This document shows positions 40,396 to 51,057 of a DNA stretch of 64,000 nt, in pieces. Every line of letters starts with the position of its first letter. Position 1 is the first letter of the stretch. The notes under the pieces were generated by a model. That model saw only the letters and a program-made list of their open reading frames with translations. It had not been told where the DNA came from and searched no databases. The stretch is from Chondrus crispus. Taxonomy: Eukaryota; Rhodophyta; Florideophyceae; Gigartinales; Gigartinaceae. The stretch spans positions 286,275 to 350,274 of the forward strand of contig NW_005178601.1 of NCBI RefSeq assembly GCF_000350225.1. Reading direction: 5' to 3'. Made by a program: the position numbers and the translations under genes.

Positions 40396-43291
40396 TGAGC
40401 AGTACCAATTACGCAACAGTGGATGAGCTAGAGGAAGTCATTGATCTAACTCATCCACAGACGTCCCAAAGTGAAGACCAGAGAGTCTCCTCTTTCCCTT
40501 CTGATGTTGGAACTCCTATACTGACATCGTCATGTCATGATAAGTCACAAATTACTTCGGTCATGGACGTGAAGGAGACCAAGTGGCTCCCAAAGACTTC
40601 TGTTATTGGGATTATGAGAGAGTCTGCGTCTGTCATGTACCATGTTTGTTCAAGAATGATGGCAGAGAGCCTGCAATCTCATAATTCTCTCGTTATTTCC
40701 ATGCTTGAAACAAGTGAAGATGGCGTTCTGCATGTAATCCGCGGTCAGACAAGCAGTCAGGTTTTAAATCAATTGGTTTATCGCTTCAAGGCTAACGGAA
40801 ATTGGGATGGGCGCGTTCCATTTCTGGAAAGCAGCGAAATCATGCAGAAGCGGAGATACAAGTGCCTCGGAGTGAAGCATTGTGCGCTGGTACCATCTTC
40901 ATTTAGCGGGAGAAGCCATGGAAATAGTGAAACGTTTGAGCAGCTTCTTTCCGAACAGAGGGAGAGGAAGGATGGTAGCGCTTCTGCGAAGCATACCGCT
41001 AAGCGTTTGGCAAGGACTTTGTTTTTGTCGGTACAAAAAAAGTCAACAGTGCGGGTGGGTATTGTCAATACATCAGGACTCCAACTGCATCACAAGGAGC
41101 TCCAGGGGTAGTGAAAAAATGTCGAGGAGTCCCTAAATTAAGGAAAAACAGATCCACTGGAGAATATTTCCTTGGTTGTTCTGGTTTTCGAAAGGGAGAT
41201 GGGGATAAACGGTCTAGCATCGAAGGTTGGGCGTCGCGGAAGCACTCATCTCAATCTCTACATGCGTTGACAGATGAGGCTCTGGTTGAATTGCAAGAGA
41301 TGTTACATAGCGGGAGAGTCGCAGACTGCAGCAAAGAGGACTGTATGTTCTTCCTCAGCAAGGGAAAGAGAACTGCTCAATGTCCGGATCACGGAACATC
41401 TCTTATCGAGACTGGGGCTTGCCCTGTAAAATTAATCCTCATGCAACCGGTCGGTCAGGTGTCGTGCGATACCGCGGTCTACAAAAGAGGTGATATATTG
41501 CGAGGACTGCCTCGAGAACAAAACACAATTTGTTTTGCCTACTTTCAAGGAATACACAACCATCCCCCGCCACCCCCGCCTGTATCCTCTTTCGCGAAAG
41601 ATACTCTTATTGTTGAAGAAGCTCGCAAGTCGAGAGGAGCCCCCGCAGCCCACATCAAATTGGAGGTTCAGAAGAAACTATTGCATAGCTTTGGAGCTAG
41701 AGGTTCCGGGGTTTCTGTAAGTGACCACAGAATTTACGATATCTGCACGGCAATGCAATCTGGCGCAAAAGAAAGAGAAAGCATTGGAACTTTGTTTGAA
41801 ATGGCAGCGGATGAGAGAAACGAATATGTGAGAGAAGCCAGAACTGTGGAAAAAGGAGGAGCGGTGGTTCTTTTAGCAACTAATTCAATGATCGCAAAAG
41901 GAGCGACGTCATCTAGCTTTGCCGGAGATGCGACCTTCAAGACATTGGAAAATGACGTTTCTATGGTGAAGGTTGTCATGTCGACAAAAGAAAGTTTCAA
42001 GCCATTTCGATTGTCGGCTAAAGTTTCGTGGTATTTATACAATGTTGTAGCACAAGCTCATCCCGGCCTATCAGGAACGAAGGGAATTGTCGTCGCCAGA
42101 TTCATGATGAACCGACTTACGCGTGATTCGTACTGTATGGGATGGAAACTGTTCCTGGATCACATGCAGACATACTGGAGAAGAGCTGTGAGTGCGCCGC
42201 AAAGTTTATGCTTAATACGCGTACCATACGTGTTCAATGTAGACCAATGCGGGATCCGGTGCATCGAAATCAGGTCAATAACTACTGACTTCGATGCCGC
42301 CGAAATAGAAGGAATTGCCCTGGCCCTTCAATCGACAATCGGAGGTTCAGCACGTATGCATGTGGAAAACATCATGATTGGTTGTACTGTTCATTTTGAC
42401 AGGGATGCAAGGCGACGAGCGGCCCGACTACCGGTGAATATCAGAGATGTGTTCTATAGAACGATGATGAAAATGCGCAACTGCAGAAGCGTTATGGAGG
42501 CAAACGAGGCTCTGGACTACGTCAGATCGCTGGACAGGTCTTGGGCAGATTGGGTACTAAAATATCCCTTCAAGACGTTGGCAATTACAGCGTTTTCAAA
42601 TATGGCTGATCAAAATTTCCGCACTGGATTTCAGGACACAAACATCGTTGAGAGCCAAAATAGGAGAGGACATCACATCTGTGGCGTGCAGATTAATCCA
42701 GCCATTGCCGCCAAACGACTCGAAGATCTCGACAACATTTCAGTCGAGGAATCGCTTGGATTGGATAGCGGGGTTGGCGCGTACAACATCCTTCGCAAGC
42801 GACAGCGGTTTGACTCTTTGGTTGCCCCATCTGGATCGAAATCTCCGCAGAAAAAACAGAAGAGATCCAAGTTTCTTGGTAATATCCCAGGCAGTTCCGA
42901 AAGAAAAATTAAAGCCTCCGTATCTCGTTCAGACACGAAGCATAAAAGTCGGAACACAATGAAGGGAGACTTGTTGGAAATGAAAATGATTCAGAAGAAT
43001 GTAGCTGAGGCAATGAACGAAATTGTCGAAGAAGCTTCAGCTGTACAGATGGAAAAGCTTACCGATCTGACAATGAAAGTTGAAAATGCGTTATCAGCAT
43101 TTGATGCCCGAATTGAGATTCTGAGTTGCCTGAAGGAAGTAACACAGGATCTTCTCCTGCGCAAAGTTATCTCGACGTTGTTCTTGAAAATTAAAACGAG
43201 TGGCGACGATATCAAGAATGCTCAAGGCTTGGAAAAGAATGATTCTGCCGTAAACTGTATTGATGTTGATGCTTCTGATAGAGATCTCTGA
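40395..43291 (+). CDS. Mutator-like (MULE) transposase, two frames joined by a possible -1 shift
   Basis: The first frame (ATG at 40395, MSSTNYATVDELEE) ends at 41111. The second, open upstream of 41111 with no ATG, runs to 43291. At 41036-41042 the first frame reads A AAA AAG, the classic -1 slippery heptamer. Slipping there gives a continuous protein through GYCQYIRTPTASQG. In the second frame (numbered from 41111) the order is a Cys-rich start (KKCRGVPKL...YFLGCSGF), a WRKY/FLYWCH-like finger with CPVKLIL...YFQGIHNHPPP, then the DDE core: D273 (FAGDATFKT), D393 (TTDFDAAEI), GCTVHFDRD and E514 (TNIVESQNRRG). It cuts and inserts element DNA. The C-terminus is a coiled-coil-like tail. A one-base loss in the A run is the alternative to programmed frameshifting. 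Confidence 0.78.
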
Positions 43292-43540
43292 GTAGGCACG
43301 AAAGTAAAATGGTATCGAGACTTATGTGTTGATGCTATCTGTGCTATCCTATTGAGTCCCATATTTCTTCTGAAGATCACTCAGCGACCTACGGACTTTG
43401 AAAAAGCGTATAGTCCTGTTAAAAGACTGACTAAACTACCACTTCGAGTATGGAACGCCCTGTTTCATGGGTCCTATACTCATGAATTGAGTAAGCCACC
43501 TGTTTTAAGGGTCGATGTTTGCATTTGTCCTTTGCTGAGG

Positions 43541-43700
43541 TGGTTAATGTTAAGTGAGCAGCAGGCAAATGTTAACTTGTTTACGGAATATGTAGTGTCA
43601 ACCTCATTTTGAATATTGAATGGTTAATGTTAAGTGAGCAGCAGGCAAATGTTAACTTGTTTACGGAATATGTAGTGTCAACCTCATTTTGAATATTGAA
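43541..43700. repeat. Exact 80-bp tandem duplication
   Basis: 43541-43620 and 43621-43700 read the same base for base (TGGTTAATGTTAAGTGAGCA ... GAATATTGAA). Either a very recent duplication or an assembly artefact. Confidence 0.95.
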
Positions 43701-44219
43701 TACCTTTTTGTGGGGGTTCGAAACTCATAATGAGTTTTGGGTCCCTTTTCGGCCTTCCAAATCTCATAATGAGTTTTGGGTCCTTTTTGGAGTTTCAATA
43801 CACATGAAGAGAGCACAGTATGTATGTCGCCACGATCAAGCGTCTTTGCCATAGAAAAACACTCACTATCTTGAAGTCGCATTAAGTATATTAAAGTTTG
43901 CAGGATGTTGCCTTCTCATTTGCGCTTTATTACTAAGTAATTTAATCTCATTAGCGCAGCGTAATCCGTGACAGCTTCACCAATGGTAGAGAACTGGACT
44001 TTACAGATCGAACTCATGAGAATTGTTAAAAATTCATCTATTTGTATGATTTACCAAGATTGTATCGATTTTTCACTACCGAAAACAGTCCAGTTTATAT
44101 CATCCAGAAGATCAAGTGCGGTACATAGGTAATATAGAGTGTCCATGCGCATGCAGCAGTGGAAATGGTATTCTCATATTGATTTGCCCAGTAGCGGGAA
44201 CATGTTTACTAGAAAATTA
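43701..44219. other. Remnant GAGTTTTGGGTCC units, then spacer
   Basis: 43705-43795 contains TTCGAAACTCATAATGAGTTTTGGG units related to the inverted arms at 32.6 and 39.3 kb. No gene in the remainder. Confidence 0.5.
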
Positions 44220-44523
44220 GACGGGTGGTCAATGTTTACCCAGTGGCAAGTAAATGTTTACTAGAAAATTGGACGGTTGGTCAATGTTTACCCAGTGGCA
44301 AGTAAATGTTTACTTGTTGATCGGGGGTCAATTTTTACCCCGTGGAAAGTAAATGTTTACTTGTTGGCAAGTAAATATTTACTTGTTGACGGATATTTGG
44401 ACTGGACAGGCGGAGTGCTGTGATAGGTTTTTACCCCGTGGAAAGTAAATGTTTACTTGTTGGCAAGTAAATGTTTACTTGTTGACGGATATTTGGACTG
44501 GACAGGCGGAGTGCTGTGATAGG
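44220..44523. repeat. AAGTAAATGTTTACTTG repeats, with a 96-bp tandem pair
   Basis: Many copies of the near-palindrome AGTAAATGTTTACT. 44332-44427 and 44428-44523 are a 96-bp direct pair ending GGACAGGCGGAGTGCTGTGATAGG with only scattered differences. Confidence 0.85.
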
Positions 44524-45021
44524 TTGCAATACTTTGAGTTTTTCAAGAAATTCAATGGCTTCTTTTGCCCCTACTGTAATTGAGTTTATTGTGCAGTGGT
44601 GGCGCGCGAAGCTGGAGGTGCTACGTGTTTCCAGAGTACTCACAGAGTACTCGAGAGAGAGGCTACGCCGGCACAGCGTACGGATGGAGACCAGAGGTGG
44701 ATGTCGCAAATTAGTGTCGTCGGCACAGGCGCGTGGAAATGGGTCCTGTTGTTTGGAGTAACGACCTCGGTGCTCGTCCCTGCTGCAGTAGTAACGGTCC
44801 TGAGATCAAGCCAATGTGAGATCAAGCCGGAGTGAGGTCAAGCCAACCTGCAATAACATTTAAAGTTTATGCAGCGATACAGTTCTCCTGACTCTACCAC
44901 GCATCACGTAAACTCCCCCACACCTCCGTGTTGCGCCGCTGCCGCACCTCCTTTGATCCCAGTATGTACACCAACCAGACGACGCCACCGACAACAGACC
45001 AATCTCCCCACGTTGAAAGTG
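44524..45021. other. No gene recognised
   Basis: Short overlapping frames on both strands without motifs. Spacer between the AT-rich repeats and the TIR element. Confidence 0.3.
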
Positions 45022-45901
45022 TAAGAGCATTTCCAACGCGCAATTCTGCGTTGCATAGAATTAATTTTGGAACACTAACGCGAAATTCTGTGCATTTCCA
45101 AGATCGTATTGGACGATTTCTGATTCTATGCCCGCTCCTATACTGTAGATCTGAAAACGATCTACAGTATATATATATAGCTCAGATAGAATTCCCTATA
45201 GAATGCCACGTGGACGGCGTGTCCGCTGCCCTTCCAATGTTTTCCCGCAAACTTCAGTTCCTCTTGGCGGAAAGGCGACTGCAGAACGGTCGGGAGAGCT
45301 TTTGCGCGGGTCCATGTCTGTCACTCAGTCAAGCTAGCGGCTGGAAGCCGCGCCAGACACCTCGCGTTCTAGTCGGCGCGGGCGCACCCTGCGCCACAAC
45401 TGCAAGCGGAGATCGGCGGACACCAGGTGGCAGACACAACACGGTGCCTCTCCCGGGCAGTACGTCTATGCCGTGCTCAGACAGCCAGGCGGTGAAAGTC
45501 GCGAGGGTAGAGGGGATGCGTGTGGGGATGAGGGAGGTGTTGTACGGGGGACGCTGATTGGAGATGCTGTGTTTGGGGAAAGAGTTTGTGCAGTTCGTGG
45601 AGAGGGGGTTTGGGGGAAGACCAGAGAGGATCGTCGACCAAGCTTCGGAGAGCGGTGAGCAGGGGAAGGATAGTCAGACAAAAGTCTCAAGGCAGGCGGC
45701 GGGCGACGCCGCGCGCGTTGGCAATGTGAATCTGCTGCAATAGAAACGCAAACTGGCGTTGGGGTTGACGCGGTTAGAATAAGCGTGAATAGATTGACTA
45801 CACGTCACATACTGTAAATCTATTGGAACAACCGGCGAATTGTAAGCTTACACGTTTCAGTTCTATCCCGCTATAGAACCGCGGCGGTGGCGATGCTCTT
45901 A
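45022..45901. mobile_element. Putative non-autonomous TIR element, ~880 bp
   Basis: Ends match as imperfect inverted repeats: TAAGAGCATTTCCAACGCG at 45022 and the reverse complement of CGCGGCGGTGGCGATGCTCTTA ending at 45901. Such GAGCAT ends with TAA/TTA flanks recall PIF/Harbinger MITEs. Inside, 45140-45151 and 45159-45170 form a perfect 12-bp hairpin (ATACTGTAGATC, 7-nt loop), directly before an (AT)n tract. The open frames inside show no transposase motif. Confidence 0.5.
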
Positions 45902-47180
45902 GCGCAATAGGAACTGTATAAAGATCCTTTCAGATTTGTCGCAAATCATTGCTGCTCCATCAACTCCAAAGAAAGCGAGGTGCGAGACCGTGATTTTATC
46001 GACGCCTGTTGCGATAACCAAGGTTTCCAATGATACCTTCAACCTTCTGCGTTCTTTAAGTTACGACGTTATCACACCGCTGTACGGCAGTTCCCTAGCG
46101 ATGTGGCCATCGATTGATTTTGCTTTCATGAGGGAGCGAGATGGCTCTTGCCCTAGGAGATATATAACGAAGAAGCGTGATTTATTGTGTCTAAGGTTGC
46201 AGTTCCAACTTCTTCGGGCGGTTAGTTTGGGATGACGTGTGGGGCTTTTGACTACTAGTGTTTGGATACTGTACCGGGAGCAGAAGTCGTTTTTTTGATG
46301 ATTGTCTCGCTACCCTTGTCGCTGCAGCCCCCTTAAAATGATACCCTGTACCACGAACGAACTGTACATTCACTGTTGTCGCTGTGTGCATCAAGTCCTA
46401 CAGCACAGAGTTGTGCTACGACTGGAACGAATTCATGGCCTTGTAAGACGTTTTCCCTGGGCCAATCCTAGTCTTAAAAGTGTCGCAAGTTCTAAACTCC
46501 CCGAGTGCTTGGTTGCTCTATTCAGGTGACCAAGGCGTTGCAGCGGAAACCCATTTGTGAAACGACGAGATGGTGCGGCGGACACGTGCATGTCGGTGTT
46601 TTAGTGTGGCCGAAAAAGAGAGCCTGGGTATGGGAAACGGAACCTTTGATGAGATCAAGAGATGTGCACGTTGGCACAATCGGCGGCGGCAACGATGACG
46701 TCGAACATGTGGTACTATCGTACACGCATGGCGGCGCACTGTAAATACGCCCAGGCGTCCATTCTGGACATTCAAAAGAGATCTCGAGTGCCCAGACGTC
46801 CATGCTGCGCATTCCGAAGAGATCTCGAGTCCTCTTGCTTGGCCGACGGCCGTCATACTGTACACATCCGCGACTACGCGGCTACTGTACATGAGAGCGG
46901 CGCATTGTTGCCGTGTTCAGACTCTATGCTAGCGAGCTGTCTCAGAGTTAATGCACACCAGCAGTAAGAACACCGCTCTCCCACACCGCGCCCGTAAGAG
47001 GTGTATCCCGTCTCATGCCCCCGGGCAAGCTGTCCATATCTCCCCAACAAACCGCACTTCCTTGCTTCACATTTCCAACCGCCCTCTGTTTCGAACATAA
47101 AGACAACACTTTTTAACCATCCACTTCCTCCTCCCCAGGTTTTAATCCATCCTTCTCGTTCGCCTCTCCGTCTCGCAGCT
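45902..47180. other. Spacer and 5' flank of the membrane protein gene
   Basis: Frames here (45936-46235 and others) have no recognisable domain. 46740-46830 contains a short imperfect repeat around AAGAGATCTCGAGT. The pyrimidine-rich 47090-47180 directly precedes the ATG at 47181. Confidence 0.35.
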
Positions 47181-48830
47181 ATGACTCTCCTCCAGGAGTT
47201 GAATGCCACGCCCGACTTTAGCTTTTCTACAGTCCAAACGTCCAGCGACATCATCAACGCCCTCATCATATCACTGCTCACTGTTTTCGTTATCTCCAAC
47301 ATCCTGTCAGTCACTTCCAAGCTCATCTTCAGCTCTCGCGAAAAAAGCTTCGAGTACCTCTCCTGGGTCCGTTCCTTTATCTTTGTCAACAGCGACGACC
47401 CCATCCGCATTTTCTCCTGGATTTGGCACAGGTACTCATACAAGGAGAAGGGCTGCACACGTTACAGGAACGAAATCCAACTCCGCAGGCTTCTCCTCCC
47501 CCTTCTGGCGAGGCTCTTCATTTTGGTTACTGCCATCACATCTGTTGCCATCTCCATCCCGAGTGAAAAGCGTCTGAGTGGGTGTGAGAAGGGCGACTTT
47601 CGAATCCACATGGACCCTAACGTTCGAAAGCCAGCTCCGGATTTAAATAGGGTTTGCGCCGACATTCCGCTGACAACTACACTAGGCGAAGTCAGATCTC
47701 GTGTGTCGTACTGCTCTTGCTTGGTGGACTTTGGATCTAACGTCCCTGTATCGGAAGGCGAAGGCGGAATAGTTACAATCACCACAGAGTCGGGTCAACT
47801 ATGGACCGCATTGGTGAGTAAGAACAAGACAGCGGCGAGTGCGTTCTACATCCAGTGGGTCAAGAACAGACGGCAAAGAGACAATGACAAATCGCTCCTC
47901 TTCACAAATGTTGAAAAGATCGACTCTGATGATCATCTCCAAGTCATTGCCAACGCACTCCGTTCAGAGACAGTACAGCAGTGCACAGCCAAAGGTACTT
48001 CTGACAAGTTACCGTCAGAGGACAACAGCCTTATAGCGAAAGCGCAGATATTGGATTGCGATTTTGATCCCCTCAGTCTCATAGCAAGGGTCCAAGCGTA
48101 TGTCACAGGCTCATTGACTTTGAACAAGCTTCGTCGTGGCGAAATGGACAATCGGTTGGAGTTGAATCCCCTCACCGACGAAGTGCGTGAAACGGCGGCA
48201 TGTCCAATTGACGTTGTTGTAAGTCGCCCGATCGTCAACATCCTCCCGCTCGCCCTCATGCTCGTCTTGTGGGGTATCATCAACGTACTCGTTAGCATTT
48301 ACACATCCAGGCGCGGAAACGCTTTCGACATGGGCTTCCATATCATCAAGGAAGCACTGGGGCACGACACGACTTCCAACCCTCTGGAAGAAAACTCGAA
48401 TCGCGGAGAGGCGATGGAACTGCCCTTGCGCAAATGGCGCTGCGGCGCTGGTGCTGCGCATGAAGGCTTCATCGGGCGAGATGGAGATGTCCCAGTGCAG
48501 GGCTTTGACTCCTTTACAAACGTGTGTGGTTGCACGCAAGTGGTGACGGAGATAGAAGCAGCGAGTGCGCTGCCAGACTCCGCGCCTGGCACGATGGCTC
48601 CGGCCGACGAGCTGTGGCGTGGGGATGTGCATCCGCGGTTGCAAGGACAGGCGTCGACTTTATCATCGGCGGCCCCGACTGACAACTTTGCATCGCAGAC
48701 GGCCGCGGTGAGCAGCTCGTGGTCTGCGTCCGGGCTGCCGCAGCGGTTGCCCCAACCGGGACCAGCTTTTATGACGCTGCCTCCAGCCATGCAACATTCA
48801 ACAGAGTCGGGGCGGCCGGGGCAGGAGTAG
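47181..48830 (+). CDS. Unknown multi-pass membrane protein, 549 aa
   Basis: Probable host gene in one frame; I take the ATG at 47181 after a pyrimidine-rich leader. Hydrophobic segments lie at about 25-47 (INALIISLLTVFVISNIL), about 107-128 (LLLPLLARLFILVTAITSVAI) and about 352-375 (IVNILPLALMLVLWGIINVLV). The 220-aa part between the second and third holds several Cys (SGCEKGDFR, VCADIPL, YCSCLVDFG, QQCTAKG, LDCDFDP), suggesting a disulphide-bonded extracytoplasmic domain. The C-terminal 170 aa are Ser/Pro/Ala-rich. I recognise no family. A young Copia element sits 47 bp beyond the stop codon and would alter the 3' untranslated region. Confidence 0.6.
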   Translation: MTLLQELNATPDFSFSTVQTSSDIINALIISLLTVFVISNILSVTSKLIFSSREKSFEYLSWVRSFIFVNSDDPIRIFSWIWHRYSYKEKGCTRYRNEIQLRRLLLPLLARLFILVTAITSVAISIPSEKRLSGCEKGDFRIHMDPNVRKPAPDLNRVCADIPLTTTLGEVRSRVSYCSCLVDFGSNVPVSEGEGGIVTITTESGQLWTALVSKNKTAASAFYIQWVKNRRQRDNDKSLLFTNVEKIDSDDHLQVIANALRSETVQQCTAKGTSDKLPSEDNSLIAKAQILDCDFDPLSLIARVQAYVTGSLTLNKLRRGEMDNRLELNPLTDEVRETAACPIDVVVSRPIVNILPLALMLVLWGIINVLVSIYTSRRGNAFDMGFHIIKEALGHDTTSNPLEENSNRGEAMELPLRKWRCGAGAAHEGFIGRDGDVPVQGFDSFTNVCGCTQVVTEIEAASALPDSAPGTMAPADELWRGDVHPRLQGQASTLSSAAPTDNFASQTAAVSSSWSASGLPQRLPQPGPAFMTLPPAMQHSTESGRPGQE

Positions 48831-48881
48831 CCAAGGTGCCGACTTCGTGCTTTGGCACCACCGGCTCAACATGATAATCAA

Positions 48882-49030
48882 TGTCATGAGAGCCATATAC
48901 ACACACGTAGCACACGTACAACAGCGATCAACTCACCACGATCGCCGCCGGCCTACGGATCGCTACCATCCCTACATAAGGTAGATAGAGACGCGATCAC
49001 AGTAAACCGAGCGATCGATCTTGCATCACA
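48882..49030 (+). repeat. Copia 5' LTR (149 bp)
   Basis: TGTCATGAG...GCATCACA. A CCTACATAAGGTAG stretch at about 48980 may be the TATA-like promoter. Short for a Copia LTR. Confidence 0.93.
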
Positions 49031-49034
49031 GCTT

Positions 49035-50123
49035 ATGGACCCTAACCACGCACCACTACAAGACGATCATCTCGTATACCGACCACCCGGACGACATCAG
49101 GACAACGAGAGCACGGCACCACGACGCCCCGTTGCCCCAACCCCACAAGCTCCGCCAGCAAGCGTAGAGCCAACACAACCCGCTCCGACCACACCCGTAG
49201 AGCCACAACACCAAGCTCCGATCACCCCCGTAGAGCCAACACAACACGCCCCGACAACCCCTGCAGAGCGCCCACAAATGTCAAACCAGCAAGAAATAGC
49301 ACCCAAAATGCCCCAAGCTGACACAAGAATGCATGGACAGCTACCTCCACTCGCAAGCGACGGAACGAACTACAAGCTATGGACGCAAACCCTCCACGAC
49401 ATAGCAATAATCAACAACGTCGAGGCAGCCCTCGACGAAAGCTCACCACCCCCCACAGTAAAGAGCCCGTACCATTCCATATACCGCAGAAAATGTGCAT
49501 TCCTACGCATGAGCATCATGACCAGCCTCCCTGCGGATCTGGCAAGCACAATCGACATGGACCTCAGCGTTACTCCTCAACAGCTTCTGGCAGAGATCAA
49601 AACACACTTCACTGACTCAACGCCAACCACACACCTCATCCTCAAACAAGAAGCACAACGCACAAAGATCAAGGCGGGAGGGGACATCGATGAATACATC
49701 GCAGCACACCGAACCATACGGACAAAAATGTGTCTCGAAGAGTACCCCAGCATTCAAAATGATGAATCTGTCACAATAGAATTCATCATACACGGCCTCA
49801 ACTCGCACCCGGCACCCGGCATTGCGACACCTACCCGACATGTGGATCGCGAACAACACAATCCCCACAACCATAGCCAACCTCGTCCAACGACTCAAAT
49901 CCATACAAGCTCGAGAAGACGAAAAACAGGAAATCCGGCAACAACGTCCACAAGGCATGAACACGACAGACCAATGGGCAGACAGCCCCAACTACCAGGC
50001 AATGAGACGACGAACCCGCAGCCGGAGGCAAGGCAGAGGATCAACGACCCACCCCGATCAACCCCAACGCGGCAATGCAGCCACAAGGGAAAATGCGGAA
50101 CAATGGTACACGAATACCGATAA
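49035..50123 (+). CDS. Copia gag
   Basis: The start codon at 49035 lies inside the primer binding site, five bases beyond the LTR. A Pro/Thr/Gln-rich N-terminus with PVEPTQ-type repeats (about residues 25-90) is followed by the gag core (LASDGTNYKLWTQTL, KSPYHSIYRRKCAFLRMSIMT, DIDEYIAAHRTIRTKM, FIIHGLNSHPAPG). The meaningful frame ends at about 49815, where gag continues in another frame (RHLPDMWIANNTIPTTIANL); the last ~100 codons to 50123 are out of frame. Confidence 0.8.
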   Translation: MDPNHAPLQDDHLVYRPPGRHQDNESTAPRRPVAPTPQAPPASVEPTQPAPTTPVEPQHQAPITPVEPTQHAPTTPAERPQMSNQQEIAPKMPQADTRMHGQLPPLASDGTNYKLWTQTLHDIAIINNVEAALDESSPPPTVKSPYHSIYRRKCAFLRMSIMTSLPADLASTIDMDLSVTPQQLLAEIKTHFTDSTPTTHLILKQEAQRTKIKAGGDIDEYIAAHRTIRTKMCLEEYPSIQNDESVTIEFIIHGLNSHPAPGIATPTRHVDREQHNPHNHSQPRPTTQIHTSSRRRKTGNPATTSTRHEHDRPMGRQPQLPGNETTNPQPEARQRINDPPRSTPTRQCSHKGKCGTMVHEYR

Positions 50124-51057
50124 GAAGCGCATAACCCCTCGGCAAACAAGTCCGCCGCCCAAAACCACCACTGGAAAAATGGCCAGCACCCGCGACGAAC
50201 ACGACAACACAATCGCGCAACAGGTGACTGACGAGGACATATGCGAAGGTAAGCAGTATGCCCTCGACTCAGGAGCGCATCCGTCACATGTTCGCAAACC
50301 CACGACGAACATGAAACCACTCCGACAAATCATCCGAACTAACACGGCCACCAACATCACGCACACCGCCACACACAAGGGGATGATACATATACGTACC
50401 AGTACGAATAGGCACATACGAGTCCCAGCGATCGCCAACCCAGCAATGCGATCCAACCTGCTATCAGTTCACGACATAGCCGAGCAATGGGGAGAGGTCC
50501 GGTTCACACCCACACAGGCCACTGTACTCGACACGAGCACACACCCGCCACAAATAGTAGCGCAAGCACGCTTCAGGAAAGGCATGTACTACCTCGATCT
50601 CCCAAAAACCAAAGGCAACGCCATGGCAGCCCGGACCATACCACCACGGTCAATAAAAAATTCCAAAAGACCCGATACCCAAACCAAAAAAGCCCCCAAC
50701 CCAAAAACAAAAAAAGAAGACAGCGACGCCAAAGCCAAGCCGCACACTAGCACGTGGCCACACCGCACCACGCGCAGAAAAAATTCCACTACACCAAATG
50801 CACAACCCAGCGCCCCCACCGCACACTCCAGCACACCCAGCTGTAGAAAGGGACTTCCACCACTATCATGTACTGTTCAATCACATCAGACCAGCAACGC
50901 TCCAGAAAATGGCCAAACTCGGCCTCCTGCCAAACCTCCCGCCCACACTCAGGCAACGACCACCGCGGATCACCTGCTCGAGCTGCGCTGCAGCGAAGCA
51001 GCAGCCCGCACCGCACTACCCCAAGACGCACAACTACCGAGTAGGAGCCGCCTTTAG
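49822..51057 (+). CDS. Copia gag C-terminus and protease
   Basis: Continues gag after a +1 change. YALDSGAHPSHV is the aspartic protease active site, followed by the usual strand-rich region ending FRKGMYYLDL. From about 50780 the correct frame changes again (+1) near a run of six A at about 50778-50783, and the rest of this frame is a shadow. Confidence 0.8.
   Translation: MRHLPDMWIANNTIPTTIANLVQRLKSIQAREDEKQEIRQQRPQGMNTTDQWADSPNYQAMRRRTRSRRQGRGSTTHPDQPQRGNAATRENAEQWYTNTDKKRITPRQTSPPPKTTTGKMASTRDEHDNTIAQQVTDEDICEGKQYALDSGAHPSHVRKPTTNMKPLRQIIRTNTATNITHTATHKGMIHIRTSTNRHIRVPAIANPAMRSNLLSVHDIAEQWGEVRFTPTQATVLDTSTHPPQIVAQARFRKGMYYLDLPKTKGNAMAARTIPPRSIKNSKRPDTQTKKAPNPKTKKEDSDAKAKPHTSTWPHRTTRRKNSTTPNAQPSAPTAHSSTPSCRKGLPPLSCTVQSHQTSNAPENGQTRPPAKPPAHTQATTTADHLLELRCSEAAARTALPQDAQLPSRSRL

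Noticed and set aside
22409-43291. A single 21-kb giant element (Maverick/Polinton or similar)
   Set aside because: No DNA polymerase B, retroviral-type integrase, packaging ATPase or capsid gene is present, and separate inverted repeats lie inside the region.
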